A stretch of 64,000 nucleotides of DNA from Magnetococcus sp. PR-3 (GCF_036689865.1 NZ_JBAHUQ010000014.1:62001-126000); one strand, 5' to 3'; shown: positions 7,936 to 17,390, counted from the stretch's first letter. Notes: generated from the sequence alone by a model not told the origin. Numbers and translations are program-made.

Positions 7936-10668
7936 ATGGAACAACTTCCTTTCTATCAGCGTTTATGGTTTAGGGTAACGGCTCTCTTTGGCAGTATGGC
8001 GCTGATTGGTGGTATGGCCAGTTGGTTTTTGACGGTAGAGCTGGCTGAGCGGCAATTTCAAGAGATGCTGCGCACTCAGTTTATCAATGCGGTGGAATCC
8101 ACCGAGAATATGATCAATCAACTGGGTCAGACGGCCCTTTTGTGGGGAAAGCACTTTGTGCTGGATCCTGCTCTGCAAAGTCATATCGAAAATAAAAATC
8201 GAGTGAAAATAGCCGCCCGGCTGGAGGCTCTACGCCTAGAGTCCAGCTCTGATATGGTCGTTTTGTTGGATAAAAAAGGGCGTATTCTTTACCACAGTGC
8301 CCGTGAAGATCAGGGTGCTTCTTTAATGGCGTGGAAGTCCGTTAGACAAGCGACCCAAAAAGGTCTGGCAGGGGCGACCATTGTTCAAGAGTTGAACAAT
8401 TTTGTTCTCTATGCTGTAACCCCCATGAAGCAAGCCAGCCACCAGGGGCATTATGGGGCGGTGTTAACTGGCTATGTGATCAACGATACTTTTGTACGTA
8501 ACATTGCTCGCAATAGTGACTTAGGTATCACCATGGTACGGCGACGGGCGGTTATGGCCACCAGTTATCCCAGAGAAGCAACACCTCTGGATACCGTACC
8601 GATGGCCTATATCCAATACCAAACCATTCTGGCCCGAACCCAGCGTGGTGGTGCTCCCTCCATTATCCACCTGGCCGGTCAGGAGCAGTTTGCAGAGGCG
8701 CGTCGTTTACGTCTGATGGAGCCCAATATGGAAGGCTCTATCCTGCTCTCTTATCCCACGACCTTTCTTAAAGAACTGCGTAATACCCTACACAGCCGTT
8801 TTGCCCTGATTTTTGGGAGTATTATCCTCTTAACAGGGGTGATTGGTGGACGTTTTTCAAGTTCGCTTCTGCGCCCCTTAAAGCAGCTTTCAGATGTGGC
8901 CAATGCGGCTGTCCATAGGCAGCAGCCACCCAGCATTGATCTTTCACGCAATCATGAATTGGGCCTGTTAGCCGCGAACCTTGACCAATTAATGGGGCGG
9001 TTACGCCAGGATTCTCTTGCCCTAAGGCACTATAGTGACCATCTGGAGGAGCTTGTTACTGAACGCACAGAGGAGTTGGAAAAAAGTAACCACAACCTGC
9101 TTAAACAGGAGTCACGTCTCCTGGAAGCTCAACGTATTTCCCGCATGGGAAATTGGAGCTGGGAGGTCGCAACCGGTCTGCTGCATTGGTCGCCACAGGT
9201 GTATGAAATTTTTGGGCGGGATCCTCGGTTGGGCGCACCGGATCTAGATGGTTTAATTAAGCTGGTGCATCCCGATGATCAAACCTCAGTGCGTGAAGCG
9301 GTGGATCGGGTCTGTTCCAAGGAACCAAACAGCAGTCAGTTTGAAGTTGAGCATCGTTTAATCCATAAGGATGGTAGTACGCTCACAGTCTTGGCATTGG
9401 GGAACATGTCACGGGATAAGCACGGTGCCCCCCAGAACCTTATCGGCACGGTGCAGGATATTACCCAGCGGCGGCATATGGAAGATGCCTTGCGTCAAGC
9501 TAAAGAGCTGGCGGATCAAGCCAGCCAAGCCAAAGGAGCCTTTTTGGCGGCCATGAGTCACGAAATCCGTACCCCAATGAATGTGGTGATTGGTATGAGT
9601 GACCTGTTGCTTGAGTCTGAGCTTGAAGCAGAGCAGCATGCCTATGTGGAAAAGCTGCAGTCAGCCAGTGGTACCTTGCTTGAATTGATCAATGATATTT
9701 TGGATCTTTCCAAGCTGGATGCGGGGAAAATGTTGGTGGATGAAGCCCCAACAGACTTGGTGGAAATGGTCTATGAAATTGCATCACTGCTCAAAGTTGT
9801 TGCTGAGAAAAAAGGGGTGGGCTTAGAGGTTAAGGTCGATCCTGCTGTCCCCGCTTGGGTGCTGTGTGATCGTGCCAGGCTACGGCAAATACTCTTTAAC
9901 CTAGCTGGCAATGCGGTGAAGTTTACCGATGAAGGTTTGGTTAATATCTGTTTGGGAACGGATCATCAAGAGGGAGAACCGCTCATCCATCTGGTTGTAG
10001 AAGATACAGGTATTGGTATTGGGCCGGACCATCTTGATCAGATCTTTAGCAGCTTCAGTCAGGCGGATGCTTCCATTACCCGCCGGTTTGGTGGCACAGG
10101 TTTGGGGCTCTCCATTGCTCGTCGTCTTATAGCGCTTATGCATGGGCGGGTCTGGGTCGAGAGCCAGGAAGGCAAGGGAAGTGCTTTCCATGTGCAGCTT
10201 CCACTACAGGCCTGTGCGGAACCGATTAAAAAGAGCGATTGGACATTACCAGAGGTCGTGCCGAATGATGATCGTGTGCTGACCATTCTTTTGGCAGAAG
10301 ATTCAGAGGATAACCAAAAACTTATTGAAGCTTACTTGAAAGGCTCTTCACATCAGTTAACCATGGTGGCCAATGGTAAAGAGGCCTTAAACCATGTGCA
10401 ACAGCAACGGTTTGATTTGATCCTTATGGATATGCAAATGCCCATTATGGATGGTCAAACAGCCACCAAGCATATTCGCCAATGGGAGCAGCTCAAAGGG
10501 GTGCCCGCACAGGCTATCGTTGCTTTGACAGCCCATGCATTGGATGGCGCCCGTGAAGCTTCACTACAAGCTGGGTGTAATGCCCATATAACCAAGCCCA
10601 TTAAAAAGCGGACTTTAATGGAGGTGATCCTGCGCTATGCTCAGCCGATCTCCGAGTCCAAGCGCTGA
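7936..10668 (+). CDS. Membrane hybrid sensor histidine kinase (periplasmic sensor-HAMP-PAS-HisKA-HATPase-REC)
   Basis: 910 residues. A membrane segment near residues 14-34 is followed by a ~260-residue periplasmic sensor region, a second membrane segment (LIFGSIILLTGVIGG), HAMP, a short coiled coil and a PAS domain (WSWEVATGLLHWSPQVYEIFG). The kinase core has the phospho-acceptor His542 in MSHEIRTPMN, N/G boxes (NLAGNAVKFTDEG, DTGIGI, GTGLGLSIARR), and a C-terminal receiver with Asp832 in LILMDMQMPIMDG and the conserved Lys in ITKPIKK. No output domain is present, so a phosphotransfer protein or other regulator elsewhere must act. It starts 9 bp after the cytochrome gene and is probably cotranscribed, which suggests redox control of respiration. 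Confidence 0.93.
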   Translation: MEQLPFYQRLWFRVTALFGSMALIGGMASWFLTVELAERQFQEMLRTQFINAVESTENMINQLGQTALLWGKHFVLDPALQSHIENKNRVKIAARLEALRLESSSDMVVLLDKKGRILYHSAREDQGASLMAWKSVRQATQKGLAGATIVQELNNFVLYAVTPMKQASHQGHYGAVLTGYVINDTFVRNIARNSDLGITMVRRRAVMATSYPREATPLDTVPMAYIQYQTILARTQRGGAPSIIHLAGQEQFAEARRLRLMEPNMEGSILLSYPTTFLKELRNTLHSRFALIFGSIILLTGVIGGRFSSSLLRPLKQLSDVANAAVHRQQPPSIDLSRNHELGLLAANLDQLMGRLRQDSLALRHYSDHLEELVTERTEELEKSNHNLLKQESRLLEAQRISRMGNWSWEVATGLLHWSPQVYEIFGRDPRLGAPDLDGLIKLVHPDDQTSVREAVDRVCSKEPNSSQFEVEHRLIHKDGSTLTVLALGNMSRDKHGAPQNLIGTVQDITQRRHMEDALRQAKELADQASQAKGAFLAAMSHEIRTPMNVVIGMSDLLLESELEAEQHAYVEKLQSASGTLLELINDILDLSKLDAGKMLVDEAPTDLVEMVYEIASLLKVVAEKKGVGLEVKVDPAVPAWVLCDRARLRQILFNLAGNAVKFTDEGLVNICLGTDHQEGEPLIHLVVEDTGIGIGPDHLDQIFSSFSQADASITRRFGGTGLGLSIARRLIALMHGRVWVESQEGKGSAFHVQLPLQACAEPIKKSDWTLPEVVPNDDRVLTILLAEDSEDNQKLIEAYLKGSSHQLTMVANGKEALNHVQQQRFDLILMDMQMPIMDGQTATKHIRQWEQLKGVPAQAIVALTAHALDGAREASLQAGCNAHITKPIKKRTLMEVILRYAQPISESKR

Positions 10669-10705
10669 GTGGATCTCCTCTGTAGAGCAAATGGATGTTG
10701 GTTTT

Positions 10706-11029
10706 TTATAAACCAACCAGCTCTGTTTTTAGTGGTGCTGGGGTGCTGTCAATATCATCCCCAATGGGTATCTCAATCAAGGCGGTTTGTACTTTTTTGG
10801 CACTGGTGATGTTGGCGTCATACTCTAAGAGAGCGAGGTGCCTTTTTTGCCGATTGACTTTGAAAGAGTGAATGCCCTCAATCAGTTTAGCTCCACTTTC
10901 CAGTAGTTCGATCTGTTTATCGCTGAGTTCTTGTTGAATATGCAGTACACAATCCGCTTTGCGCTTTTCTGGATCGGTGAACTGGCATTGATCCGCATTC
11001 CCCATATTGGGTGGGTTGAAACGAAGCAT
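10706..11029 (-). CDS. Small HMA-like (ferredoxin-fold) protein without CxxC
   Basis: 107 residues with a GGAGG ribosome site before ATG 11029. The C-terminal two thirds (GIHSFKVNRQKRHLALLEYDANITSAKKVQTALIEI) follow the beta-alpha-beta-beta-alpha-beta pattern of heavy-metal-associated domains, including the closing 'V..AL.EIP' helix-strand. The metal-binding CxxC that should sit in the first loop is missing. Two Cys occur in the N-terminal part (QCQF, DCVLH). I cannot assign a function; a metal-related or protein-interaction role is inference. Its stop lies inside a small inverted repeat (10697-10717) shared with the end of the convergent kinase gene. It lies 140 bp downstream of ppdK on the same strand. 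Confidence 0.6.
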   Translation of the reverse strand: MLRFNPPNMGNADQCQFTDPEKRKADCVLHIQQELSDKQIELLESGAKLIEGIHSFKVNRQKRHLALLEYDANITSAKKVQTALIEIPIGDDIDSTPAPLKTELVGL

Positions 11030-11081
11030 CTTATAGAACCTCCAACTGGTAGATAAACATCACTCATCTAATGGCAACAGC

Positions 11082-11136
11082 TTTAAACCAATGCATACCT
11101 TAGCAGAACTTAGGTAGGCATTGGCAAGTTTAAACA
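11082..11136. repeat. Long imperfect hairpin between ppdK and the HMA-like gene
   Basis: CCAATGC and GCATTGG flank an inner near-perfect stem TACCTTAG / CTTAGGTA with a CAGAA loop; an outer TTTAAA / TTTAAA pair extends it. It lies 35-90 bp after the ppdK stop and before the 107-residue gene. There is no T-tract, so it is more likely an mRNA 3'-end stabiliser or a regulatory site than a simple terminator. Confidence 0.55.
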
Positions 11137-11170
11137 GTTGTTCTGGGGTATATATGTCCTCCTCTATCGT

Positions 11171-13831
11171 TTACATACGGTTTTTTAGGGTGGCTTGGGC
11201 GGCTGCCAAGCGGGCAATCGGTACCCGGTAGGGGGAGCAGGAGATATAATCCAAACCTGTTTTCTCAAAAAAATGGATAGAGCTTGGATCACCGCCATGT
11301 TCCCCACAAACCCCCAAGTGAATCTCCGGCCGGACGCTACGGCCTTTGTGGCAGGCCATTTTCACCAACTGTCCCACCCCGGGTTGGTCAATGGAGGCAA
11401 AGGGGTCACAAGAGAGAACACCTTGGGAGAGATAATCGGCTAAAAAGTTGGCAGAATCATCCCGGGAAAGCCCCAAGGTTGTCTGAGTAAGATCGTTGGT
11501 TCCAAAAGAGAAAAAGGAGGCCTCTACGGCCAGTTGATCCGCCACAAGTGCTGCACGAGGTAGCTCGATCATGGTGCCAATGAGATAGGCGAATGAGCTG
11601 TTCTGTTCAGCCATTACTTCGTTGGCGACCTGTTGGCACAACCCTTTCAGTTTGGCCAGCTCGGTAACCTGGCCGACCAATGGAATCATCACCTCCACCC
11701 TGGGGCGCAGACCCTCTTTAATTAATCGGCAAGCTGCACGTGCAATCGCACGCATTTGGGTCTCATAAATTTCTGGATAACTGATCCCCAGCCGGCATCC
11801 ACGGTGCCCCAGCATCGGGTTGAACTCTTGAACGGCGGACACCCGTTCTGCGACCCGTTGTCGTGAAATACCAAGAGCTTCAGCAACGGATTGTTGGCCG
11901 GGGGCATCATGAGGAATAAACTCATGCAGGGGAGGATCCAGAAGGCGGATGGTCACGGGTAAGCCTGACATCTCTCGGAACAGTGCCACAAAATCCTCTT
12001 CCTGCATGGGAAGGATCTCGGCCAATGCTGTGCGACGTTCTGATTCGGTTTCAGCTAAAATCATCTTCCGCACGGCTAAAATGCGCGTATCCTCAAAGAA
12101 CATGTGTTCTGTTCGGCATAGGCCAATACCTTCTGCACCAAATTGAAGGGCTTTGGCGGCATCGGTAGGTGTGTCTGCATTGGCACGTACTTTCATTCGG
12201 CGAAAGCGGTCTGCCCATGCCATAAGGACGGCAAAATCCCCCCCCAGTTCAGGTTCTATAGTCGGCATATGCCCGACCATGACCTGTCCACTGCCGCCAT
12301 CTATGGTGATCCAATCGTTTTCTTGAATGGTACGTTCCCCCACCCGAAAAGCCTGATTTTCAAGGATCAGGTTTCCACATCCGGCCACACAGGGTTTACC
12401 CATGCCTCGGGCCACGACAGCCGCGTGGGAGGTGCGCCCCCCACGGGCTGTCACAATACCTTGGGCAGCGTGCATGCCATGGATATCTTCAGGGCTGGTC
12501 TCTTCACGAACTAAAATAACAGGTAGCCCATCACTTGCCCGTTTTTCCGCTTCATCGGCTGTAAACACAACATGACCTGCAGCGGCCCCAGGTGAAGCCG
12601 CAAGCCCTGTAACTAAAAGATCTCGGGGGGCCTTTGGGTCTAAGGTTGGGTGGAGGAGGGTCGAGAGCACGGTTGGGTCAATACGCATGACCGCCTCTTG
12701 CTCATGGATCATCCCCTCCTGAACCATCTCTACCGCAATACGTAGCGCTGCAGGGGCCGTTCGTTTACCGTTACGGGTCTGTAGGAGCCATAATTTTCCT
12801 TTCTGGATGGTGAACTCCAGGTCTTGCATGTCGCGATAATGTTTTTCTAACTGCTCCTGCATGATCATCAGTTCGGCAAAGCGCTCAGGCATGACCTCTT
12901 CCATGGCCGGTTCCTGGGCATGACGTTCCTCTTTACCCTGTCGTGTGATCTCTCCGGGGGTACGGATGCCTGCTACAACATCCTCACCTTGGGCATTAAC
13001 CAAATACTCGCCATAAAACTGTTTGGCACCGGTTGCAGGATCTCGGGTAAAGGCCACCCCTGTGGCACAATCCGCCCCCATATTACCAAACACCATGGCT
13101 TGAACGTTGACAGCTGTTCCCCATGCCTCAGGGTAGCCATGGAGCTTACGGTAAGTGCGGGCTCTGGGGACGTTCCAGGAGTGAAAAACGGCACCAATCC
13201 CCCCCCAAAGTTGCTCAATAGGGTCTTCAGGAAAGGGCTGTCCCGTATGAGATTTAATCATACGTTTATACTGTTCAATCAGTTCCATCCACTGCTCAGC
13301 TAAAACCTGGGTATCGTTGCGATAGCCATTTTGGCTCTTTAGCTCATCCAAGGCGTGCATAAACTGCTCATGAGGAACCCCCATGACCACATCACCATAC
13401 ATATGCAGTAATCGCCGATAGGCATCGTAGGCAAATCGTGCATCCTTGCTCTGGGTGATCAAGCCCTGAACGGTTGTGTCATTAAGGCCTAAATTAAGTA
13501 CGGTATCCATCATACCCGGCATGGATACGCGTGCCCCGGAACGGACTGAGATGAGAAGGGGCGTCTGAGCATCACCAAAACGGCTGTTGGTGATAGATTC
13601 AACCTGCAGGAGTGCCGCTTCAACCTCAGCTTGTAAGGTCGTTGGATAGCGCTGCTCATGGTGATGAAAGTATGTACAGACTTCAGTGGTGAGGGTGAAA
13701 CCTGGGGGGACAGGCAGCCCCAGGTTGGTCATCTCTGCCAGGTTGGCACCTTTACCACCCAGCAGTGCTTTCATTTCAGCACGTCCATCCGCGTGGCCGT
13801 CGCCAAAGAAATAGACACCTTTGCTTGCCAT
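11171..13831 (-). CDS. ppdK: Pyruvate, phosphate dikinase
   Basis: 886 residues, the usual family length, ATG with GGAGG upstream. The N-terminal ATP-grasp nucleotide-binding region begins GGKGANLAEMTNLGLPVPPGF. The central swivelling phosphohistidine domain has GGRTSHAAVVARGMGKPC, with the catalytic His in TSHA. The C-terminal PEP/pyruvate TIM barrel includes GIGLCRTEHMFF and CGEHGGDPSS, with the catalytic Cys. The enzyme reversibly converts ATP, phosphate and pyruvate to AMP, PPi and PEP. In bacteria it serves glycolysis or gluconeogenesis and fits an autotroph or organic-acid user that must make PEP. The gene appears monocistronic or is followed by the small HMA-like gene; a long hairpin lies between them. 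Nothing is truncated or missing. Confidence 0.97.
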   Translation of the reverse strand: MASKGVYFFGDGHADGRAEMKALLGGKGANLAEMTNLGLPVPPGFTLTTEVCTYFHHHEQRYPTTLQAEVEAALLQVESITNSRFGDAQTPLLISVRSGARVSMPGMMDTVLNLGLNDTTVQGLITQSKDARFAYDAYRRLLHMYGDVVMGVPHEQFMHALDELKSQNGYRNDTQVLAEQWMELIEQYKRMIKSHTGQPFPEDPIEQLWGGIGAVFHSWNVPRARTYRKLHGYPEAWGTAVNVQAMVFGNMGADCATGVAFTRDPATGAKQFYGEYLVNAQGEDVVAGIRTPGEITRQGKEERHAQEPAMEEVMPERFAELMIMQEQLEKHYRDMQDLEFTIQKGKLWLLQTRNGKRTAPAALRIAVEMVQEGMIHEQEAVMRIDPTVLSTLLHPTLDPKAPRDLLVTGLAASPGAAAGHVVFTADEAEKRASDGLPVILVREETSPEDIHGMHAAQGIVTARGGRTSHAAVVARGMGKPCVAGCGNLILENQAFRVGERTIQENDWITIDGGSGQVMVGHMPTIEPELGGDFAVLMAWADRFRRMKVRANADTPTDAAKALQFGAEGIGLCRTEHMFFEDTRILAVRKMILAETESERRTALAEILPMQEEDFVALFREMSGLPVTIRLLDPPLHEFIPHDAPGQQSVAEALGISRQRVAERVSAVQEFNPMLGHRGCRLGISYPEIYETQMRAIARAACRLIKEGLRPRVEVMIPLVGQVTELAKLKGLCQQVANEVMAEQNSSFAYLIGTMIELPRAALVADQLAVEASFFSFGTNDLTQTTLGLSRDDSANFLADYLSQGVLSCDPFASIDQPGVGQLVKMACHKGRSVRPEIHLGVCGEHGGDPSSIHFFEKTGLDYISCSPYRVPIARLAAAQATLKNRM

Positions 13832-14095
13832 GTTTGGCCTCCATCATACCCAAAAAAACGTGGACGAAATGGATGTTATATTCTGGTGATATCCCTTTAA
13901 CAGTGTACGCCTTTTTTGGAAAAAGGTGGGGGTTTTAGATCGAACGGCCAAGAAAGTGTGATCATGGTGGGGGGGTGGTCTTGGGTTAAATGCACAGATG
14001 GTGCTCTTACATCGTGAGCGATGCATAACAACCACAGCTGATCGGTCTTGTATCCCTTTCGCTTTCTGTGAGCATAGCTGCTCAGGCTGTCTCTC

Positions 14096-14281
14096 TTATG
14101 GGTCGAGAGCGGCTTTACAGAGGGCTGCGATATGCTTCTGCCAAGGGTAAATGATCTGTTCTGGCCTAATAGGGCGCTGAATCAGGTAAACCGTTACGTA
14201 GGATCCTTGAATGTTCAGAACTGTGGTTTGCACGTAAGTAGAGCCAAGTTTGCTTAAGCCTTGAAAGGATATTTTCTGTAT
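14096..14281 (-). pseudogene. Possible decayed small gene (61 open codons, no start)
   Basis: The minus strand is open from just after a TGA at 14282-14284 to TAA at 14096-14098. The translation looks coding-like (for example YVQTTVLNIQGSYVTVYL, then RPIRPEQIIYPWQK) with mixed strand and helix character. There is no ATG in frame. An ATG at 14292 in another frame (MPLEYRKYPFKA) would join it if one base were gained or lost. I read it as a frameshifted or decaying short gene; chance is a real alternative. Confidence 0.25.
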
Positions 14282-14362
14282 TCAAGGGGCATTCAACACT
14301 CTATGTCGCTGGTATAGGCCTGATGCCAAGGTGTGCGGAGCTTGCTAAGGGGGAGAACAGAA

Positions 14363-14394
14363 AAAGCCCTGGATCACAGGATCCAGGGCTTTAG
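14363..14394 (-). terminator. Rho-independent terminator of the SLC13 transporter gene
   Basis: Perfect stem AAAGCCCTGGATC / GATCCAGGGCTTT with an ACAG loop and, on the minus strand, a trailing T run. It begins 30 bp after the transporter stop. Confidence 0.85.
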
Positions 14395-14423
14395 ATTTCT
14401 CTTACAATGAGAGGCTTCTTAAG

Positions 14424-16376
14424 TTAGAAGACCAAGTTCATCATAAACATCATAACCACGAGGAACAGGATGGTCATAATGCCACCTGCCTTCATGAAGT
14501 CCGGCACACGGTAGCCTGCAGGACCCATAATCAGTGCATTGACCTGGTGGGTTGGGATCAAGAAGGAGTTCGAGGTCGCAATAGCCACTGTGAGGGCAAA
14601 GACGGCAGGGTTGGCGCCAGCTTCCAACGCAATGTTAATGGCCAGGGGCACAAGCAGTACTGTCGCACCAACGTTGGACATAACCAAGGTAAAGAAGGTC
14701 GCCAAAACAGCAATAACCCCTTGCAGAATCCATGTGGGTGTCTCACCCAGTGCCCCAAGAACTTCACGGGCAATCCAGGCTGCTGTCCCCGAGCTCTCGA
14801 CGGCAGCGCCTAGTGGGATCAGCGAGGCCAGTAGGAAGACTGTCTTCCAGCTAACAGCTTGGTACGCTTCATCAATGGTTAATACGCCAGAGAGTACCAT
14901 CCCCATGGCCCCGGTTAGCAAAGCCACCGATAAACGCAGATCGGTAAACAGCACCATGGATAGGGCGATGGCAAAGAACAGTCCGGCCCAGGCTACTTTA
15001 TTGGGGCGAAGCTCCTCTTTGGGGTACTCCGTGGTTACCACCACAAAGTTACGATCTTTCTCAATACGAGCCAAGGTCTCCCAGCTGGTGTGAACCACCA
15101 AGGTATCCCCAGCTTGCAGAGGCATGGCGCGGATGCCTTCACCCTCTTTATAGGTTTTTCCACCGCGGTGCAGACCAACCATGGATAGGCCCATGGTCTT
15201 ACGCAGCCATACGTCCCGTGCACTCTTGTTTACCAAGTCTGAACTGGGCGGAATAACCACTTCAGCAATGCCAGATTTGGTTGCTGAAAGTGCTTCATGA
15301 AAGGATTTCAGCTCCTTGCGTACAATCAGTCCCCACTCATTGGCCCAGCGCTCCAGCTCAGATTGGGTACCCATGACACCCAGCACCATGCCGCCACGCA
15401 CGGTAAACTCTCGTGAGAGACCATTGTGGCCCATGACGATATCGCCAGGACCCTGCTGAATGGCGATAATACGGATCTTATGCCCATCATGTTCAATATC
15501 AAACAGGTTGCGGCCGATGAGTTCTGTTTCCATAGGAACCAGAACCTCATTCATCACATAGTCCAGACCATAGGTCTCCTGGAAGTAGGACATGGGGCTG
15601 GTTGCTGCGCCCCCTTTGCCCCCAGATGCAGGCAGAACAAAGCGACCGGCAATGATGAAATAGATAATACCGGTTGAAACCAATGCCAGACCAATGGGCG
15701 TTACGGAGAAGAGACCCCAGGTCTCCATCTGCTTATCCGCAGGTAGTGTGGCGTTTGAGTTCAGAATAAGATCGTTGAGTAGAATCAGCGGGCTGGACCC
15801 TACCATGGTGACCGTACCACCAAGGATGGCGCAGAAACCCATGGGCATCAACAAACGGGACATGGGTAAGCCGCTTCGTGCTGAGATACGGCTAACGACC
15901 GGAATAAACAGTGCCGCGGCACCTACATTCTGCATAAAGCTGGAGATGATACCCACCGTACCAGAGATGATGGGGATAATCCGTCCCTCTGTGGTGCCAC
16001 CAACTTTTAAGATCACGGCAGCCATTTTTCCCATGACACCTGTCTTGTCCAGACCAGAGCCAATAATCATAACGGCAATAATGGAAATAACAGCGTTAGA
16101 GGCAAAACCATTAAACAGGTTTTGGTTGTCTACCAGGCCGTGTTCCAGCCCCATGACAGGCGCCAATAGCGTGCTTAAGCCGAGCAGCACCATCACGGTG
16201 ATGGCGGCAACATCGACCCCAACAACTTCAAAAGAGAATAGGTAGATGGTAAAGATCAGGATGCCCATAACCCAAGCTACTTCAACGGTTGGGACAATGG
16301 CGGCAAAGTAGAATGCAATCATGGTGAAAATGATGGCAGCGACTATGTTTTTCACAGGCAAATTTTGAAAAGACAT
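14424..16376 (-). CDS. SLC13/DASS-type anion permease with two RCK-C (TrkA-C) domains
   Basis: 650 residues. N- and C-terminal halves are multi-spanning membrane regions of the ion transporter superfamily (about 5-6 helices each; MQNVGAAALFIPV and MSNVGATVLLVPLA are the paired hairpin-loop motifs). Between them, about residues 270-430, lies a cytosolic insert with two TrkA-C-like units (ETELIGRNLFDIEHDGHKIRIIAIQ and DLVNKSARDVWLRKTMGLSMVGLHRGG). Proteins of this build are sodium/sulfate, dicarboxylate or related anion carriers; the RCK-C insert binds a regulatory ligand. The substrate is not decidable here, with sulfate or dicarboxylate being family guesses. It stands alone with its own terminator, and a perfect palindrome lies 275 bp upstream. 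Confidence 0.85.
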   Translation of the reverse strand: MSFQNLPVKNIVAAIIFTMIAFYFAAIVPTVEVAWVMGILIFTIYLFSFEVVGVDVAAITVMVLLGLSTLLAPVMGLEHGLVDNQNLFNGFASNAVISIIAVMIIGSGLDKTGVMGKMAAVILKVGGTTEGRIIPIISGTVGIISSFMQNVGAAALFIPVVSRISARSGLPMSRLLMPMGFCAILGGTVTMVGSSPLILLNDLILNSNATLPADKQMETWGLFSVTPIGLALVSTGIIYFIIAGRFVLPASGGKGGAATSPMSYFQETYGLDYVMNEVLVPMETELIGRNLFDIEHDGHKIRIIAIQQGPGDIVMGHNGLSREFTVRGGMVLGVMGTQSELERWANEWGLIVRKELKSFHEALSATKSGIAEVVIPPSSDLVNKSARDVWLRKTMGLSMVGLHRGGKTYKEGEGIRAMPLQAGDTLVVHTSWETLARIEKDRNFVVVTTEYPKEELRPNKVAWAGLFFAIALSMVLFTDLRLSVALLTGAMGMVLSGVLTIDEAYQAVSWKTVFLLASLIPLGAAVESSGTAAWIAREVLGALGETPTWILQGVIAVLATFFTLVMSNVGATVLLVPLAINIALEAGANPAVFALTVAIATSNSFLIPTHQVNALIMGPAGYRVPDFMKAGGIMTILFLVVMMFMMNLVF

Positions 16377-16650
16377 GGGGACCCAGTGACTCCTCTGGTT
16401 GCGCCTGGCGGATCAGCGCCGTAAACCATCAGGCGGATGGGACGGGTCAACGGTGGAAGAACAGTCTATTTAAGAATATGCCGGTCTCGATGCACGAGTA
16501 GGGAGGTCGGCTTATGCTGCACTTTCCGGTACCGTTTTAGCGGCGTTTTTTATGAGGCGCGCATTATACTTATTTCTGGTGGGTTTTTCCAGTCCAAGAA
16601 TTTCCTATGGGTTGTTTAAGTAGATTTATATAGGAAAGGTAATTCGCTTA

Positions 16651-16679
16651 TAATACAGAACCTTGATGGTTCTGTATTA
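16651..16679. repeat. Perfect 12-bp inverted repeat
   Basis: TAATACAGAACC and GGTTCTGTATTA separated by TTGAT. No T-tract follows, so it is not a standard terminator. It could be an operator or an RNA hairpin. It lies between the SLC13 gene and the terminator of the Cache gene. Confidence 0.7.
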
Positions 16680-16741
16680 GTGTTGCGCAATATGCCTTTT
16701 TGGTTGTTATTCATGTGGATAGGTTGTTGTGATAGGGGTAT

Positions 16742-16773
16742 AAAAAAGACCGCCGGTGCGGGCGGTCTTTTTT
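16742..16773 (-). terminator. Rho-independent terminator of the Cache-protein gene
   Basis: Stem AAAAAAGACCGCC / GGCGGTCTTTTTT with a five-base loop, ending 27 bp after the stop of the Cache gene on the minus strand. Confidence 0.9.
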
Positions 16774-16799
16774 ATAAAAGAGATTTTTTTTGTGCCGAC

Positions 16800-17261
16800 T
16801 TATTTGTAGGCACCGCTACCACAGTAGAAGCTTTTATCTGCAGATGCTTTGATGTAGCTGGCTTTTTCACGAATCTCTTCGGTGCCAGGGTAGGGCCACT
16901 TGTAGTTAACCCAGCCTTCACCTTTGGTTTTAGCCAGTTCGGTCATATCAGCAAAAAAGGTTTCACCGTATTTATTGAACGCTAGGAGATTTTTACCGGC
17001 CAGTTGGGGCTTTTTGGCGTGGAAGGTCATAACACCATTCATGTCCAGGCAGAACATGTAGAGATCTTTGGGTTGGAATGCTCCACCCGATACGGCAAAC
17101 GCTTTGTAGGCTGCGTCAGCACCCTGGCTATCAACCTGTTGCATCGCTTTAATGGTCAGTGATTTGGCTTCCATTGGCTTGGCCATGTTTCCAGCTTGAG
17201 CAGGTAAGGTGACGCCCATGATCAAAGCTGAAACGGCCAGCATGCTACCCAATTTTTTCAT
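16800..17261 (-). CDS. Secreted single-Cache-domain protein
   Basis: 153 residues from ATG 17261 (AGAGGAAA upstream). The open frame extends further, but the signal peptide MKKLGSMLAVSALIMG...PAQA fixes the start. The mature protein is a single Cache-type ligand-binding fold: DLYMFCLDMNGVMTFHA, then a G-K-N-L segment, FFADMTELAKTKGEGWVNYKW and a final strand with FYCGSGAY. Such stand-alone periplasmic sCache proteins bind small organic acids or similar ligands and may present them to chemoreceptors or kinases. Two Cys (FCLD, FYCG) could form a disulfide. It is monocistronic, with a clear promoter and terminator. Confidence 0.8.
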   Translation of the reverse strand: MKKLGSMLAVSALIMGVTLPAQAGNMAKPMEAKSLTIKAMQQVDSQGADAAYKAFAVSGGAFQPKDLYMFCLDMNGVMTFHAKKPQLAGKNLLAFNKYGETFFADMTELAKTKGEGWVNYKWPYPGTEEIREKASYIKASADKSFYCGSGAYK

Positions 17262-17390
17262 TTCTGATTTCCTCTGCGCTCTTGATTTTGGCGAGTAAGC
17301 TATGGCACCTAGCTTTAACTCATGCCATGGAAACAGCCTGTTTTTTTTATAATTATTGTGACTGTCTGTAAATGATGCTGCAAAGAGATA

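Larger units (their letters stand above)
13832..14423. other. 590-bp intergenic region with a decayed open frame
   Basis: It lies between the ppdK start and the SLC13-transporter stop, both minus strand. It contains the ppdK promoter region, a possible gene relic at 14096-14281 and the transporter terminator at 14363-14394. I see no intact gene, tRNA or conserved RNA in the rest. Confidence 0.5.
16377..16799. other. 420-bp intergenic region with palindrome and terminator
   Basis: It contains the upstream region of the SLC13 gene, a perfect 12-bp inverted repeat (16651-16679) and the terminator of the Cache gene (16742-16773). I see no gene. The only open frames are short and lack ribosome sites or coding character. 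Confidence 0.5.

Noticed and set aside
10697-10717. Hairpin between kinase and HMA-like gene as terminator
   Set aside because: The stem is short and A/T-rich and no T-tract follows on either strand.
14539-16245. Two ~180-codon plus-strand frames opposite the SLC13 transporter
   Set aside because: They are antisense shadows of a strongly coding membrane gene with biased third positions.
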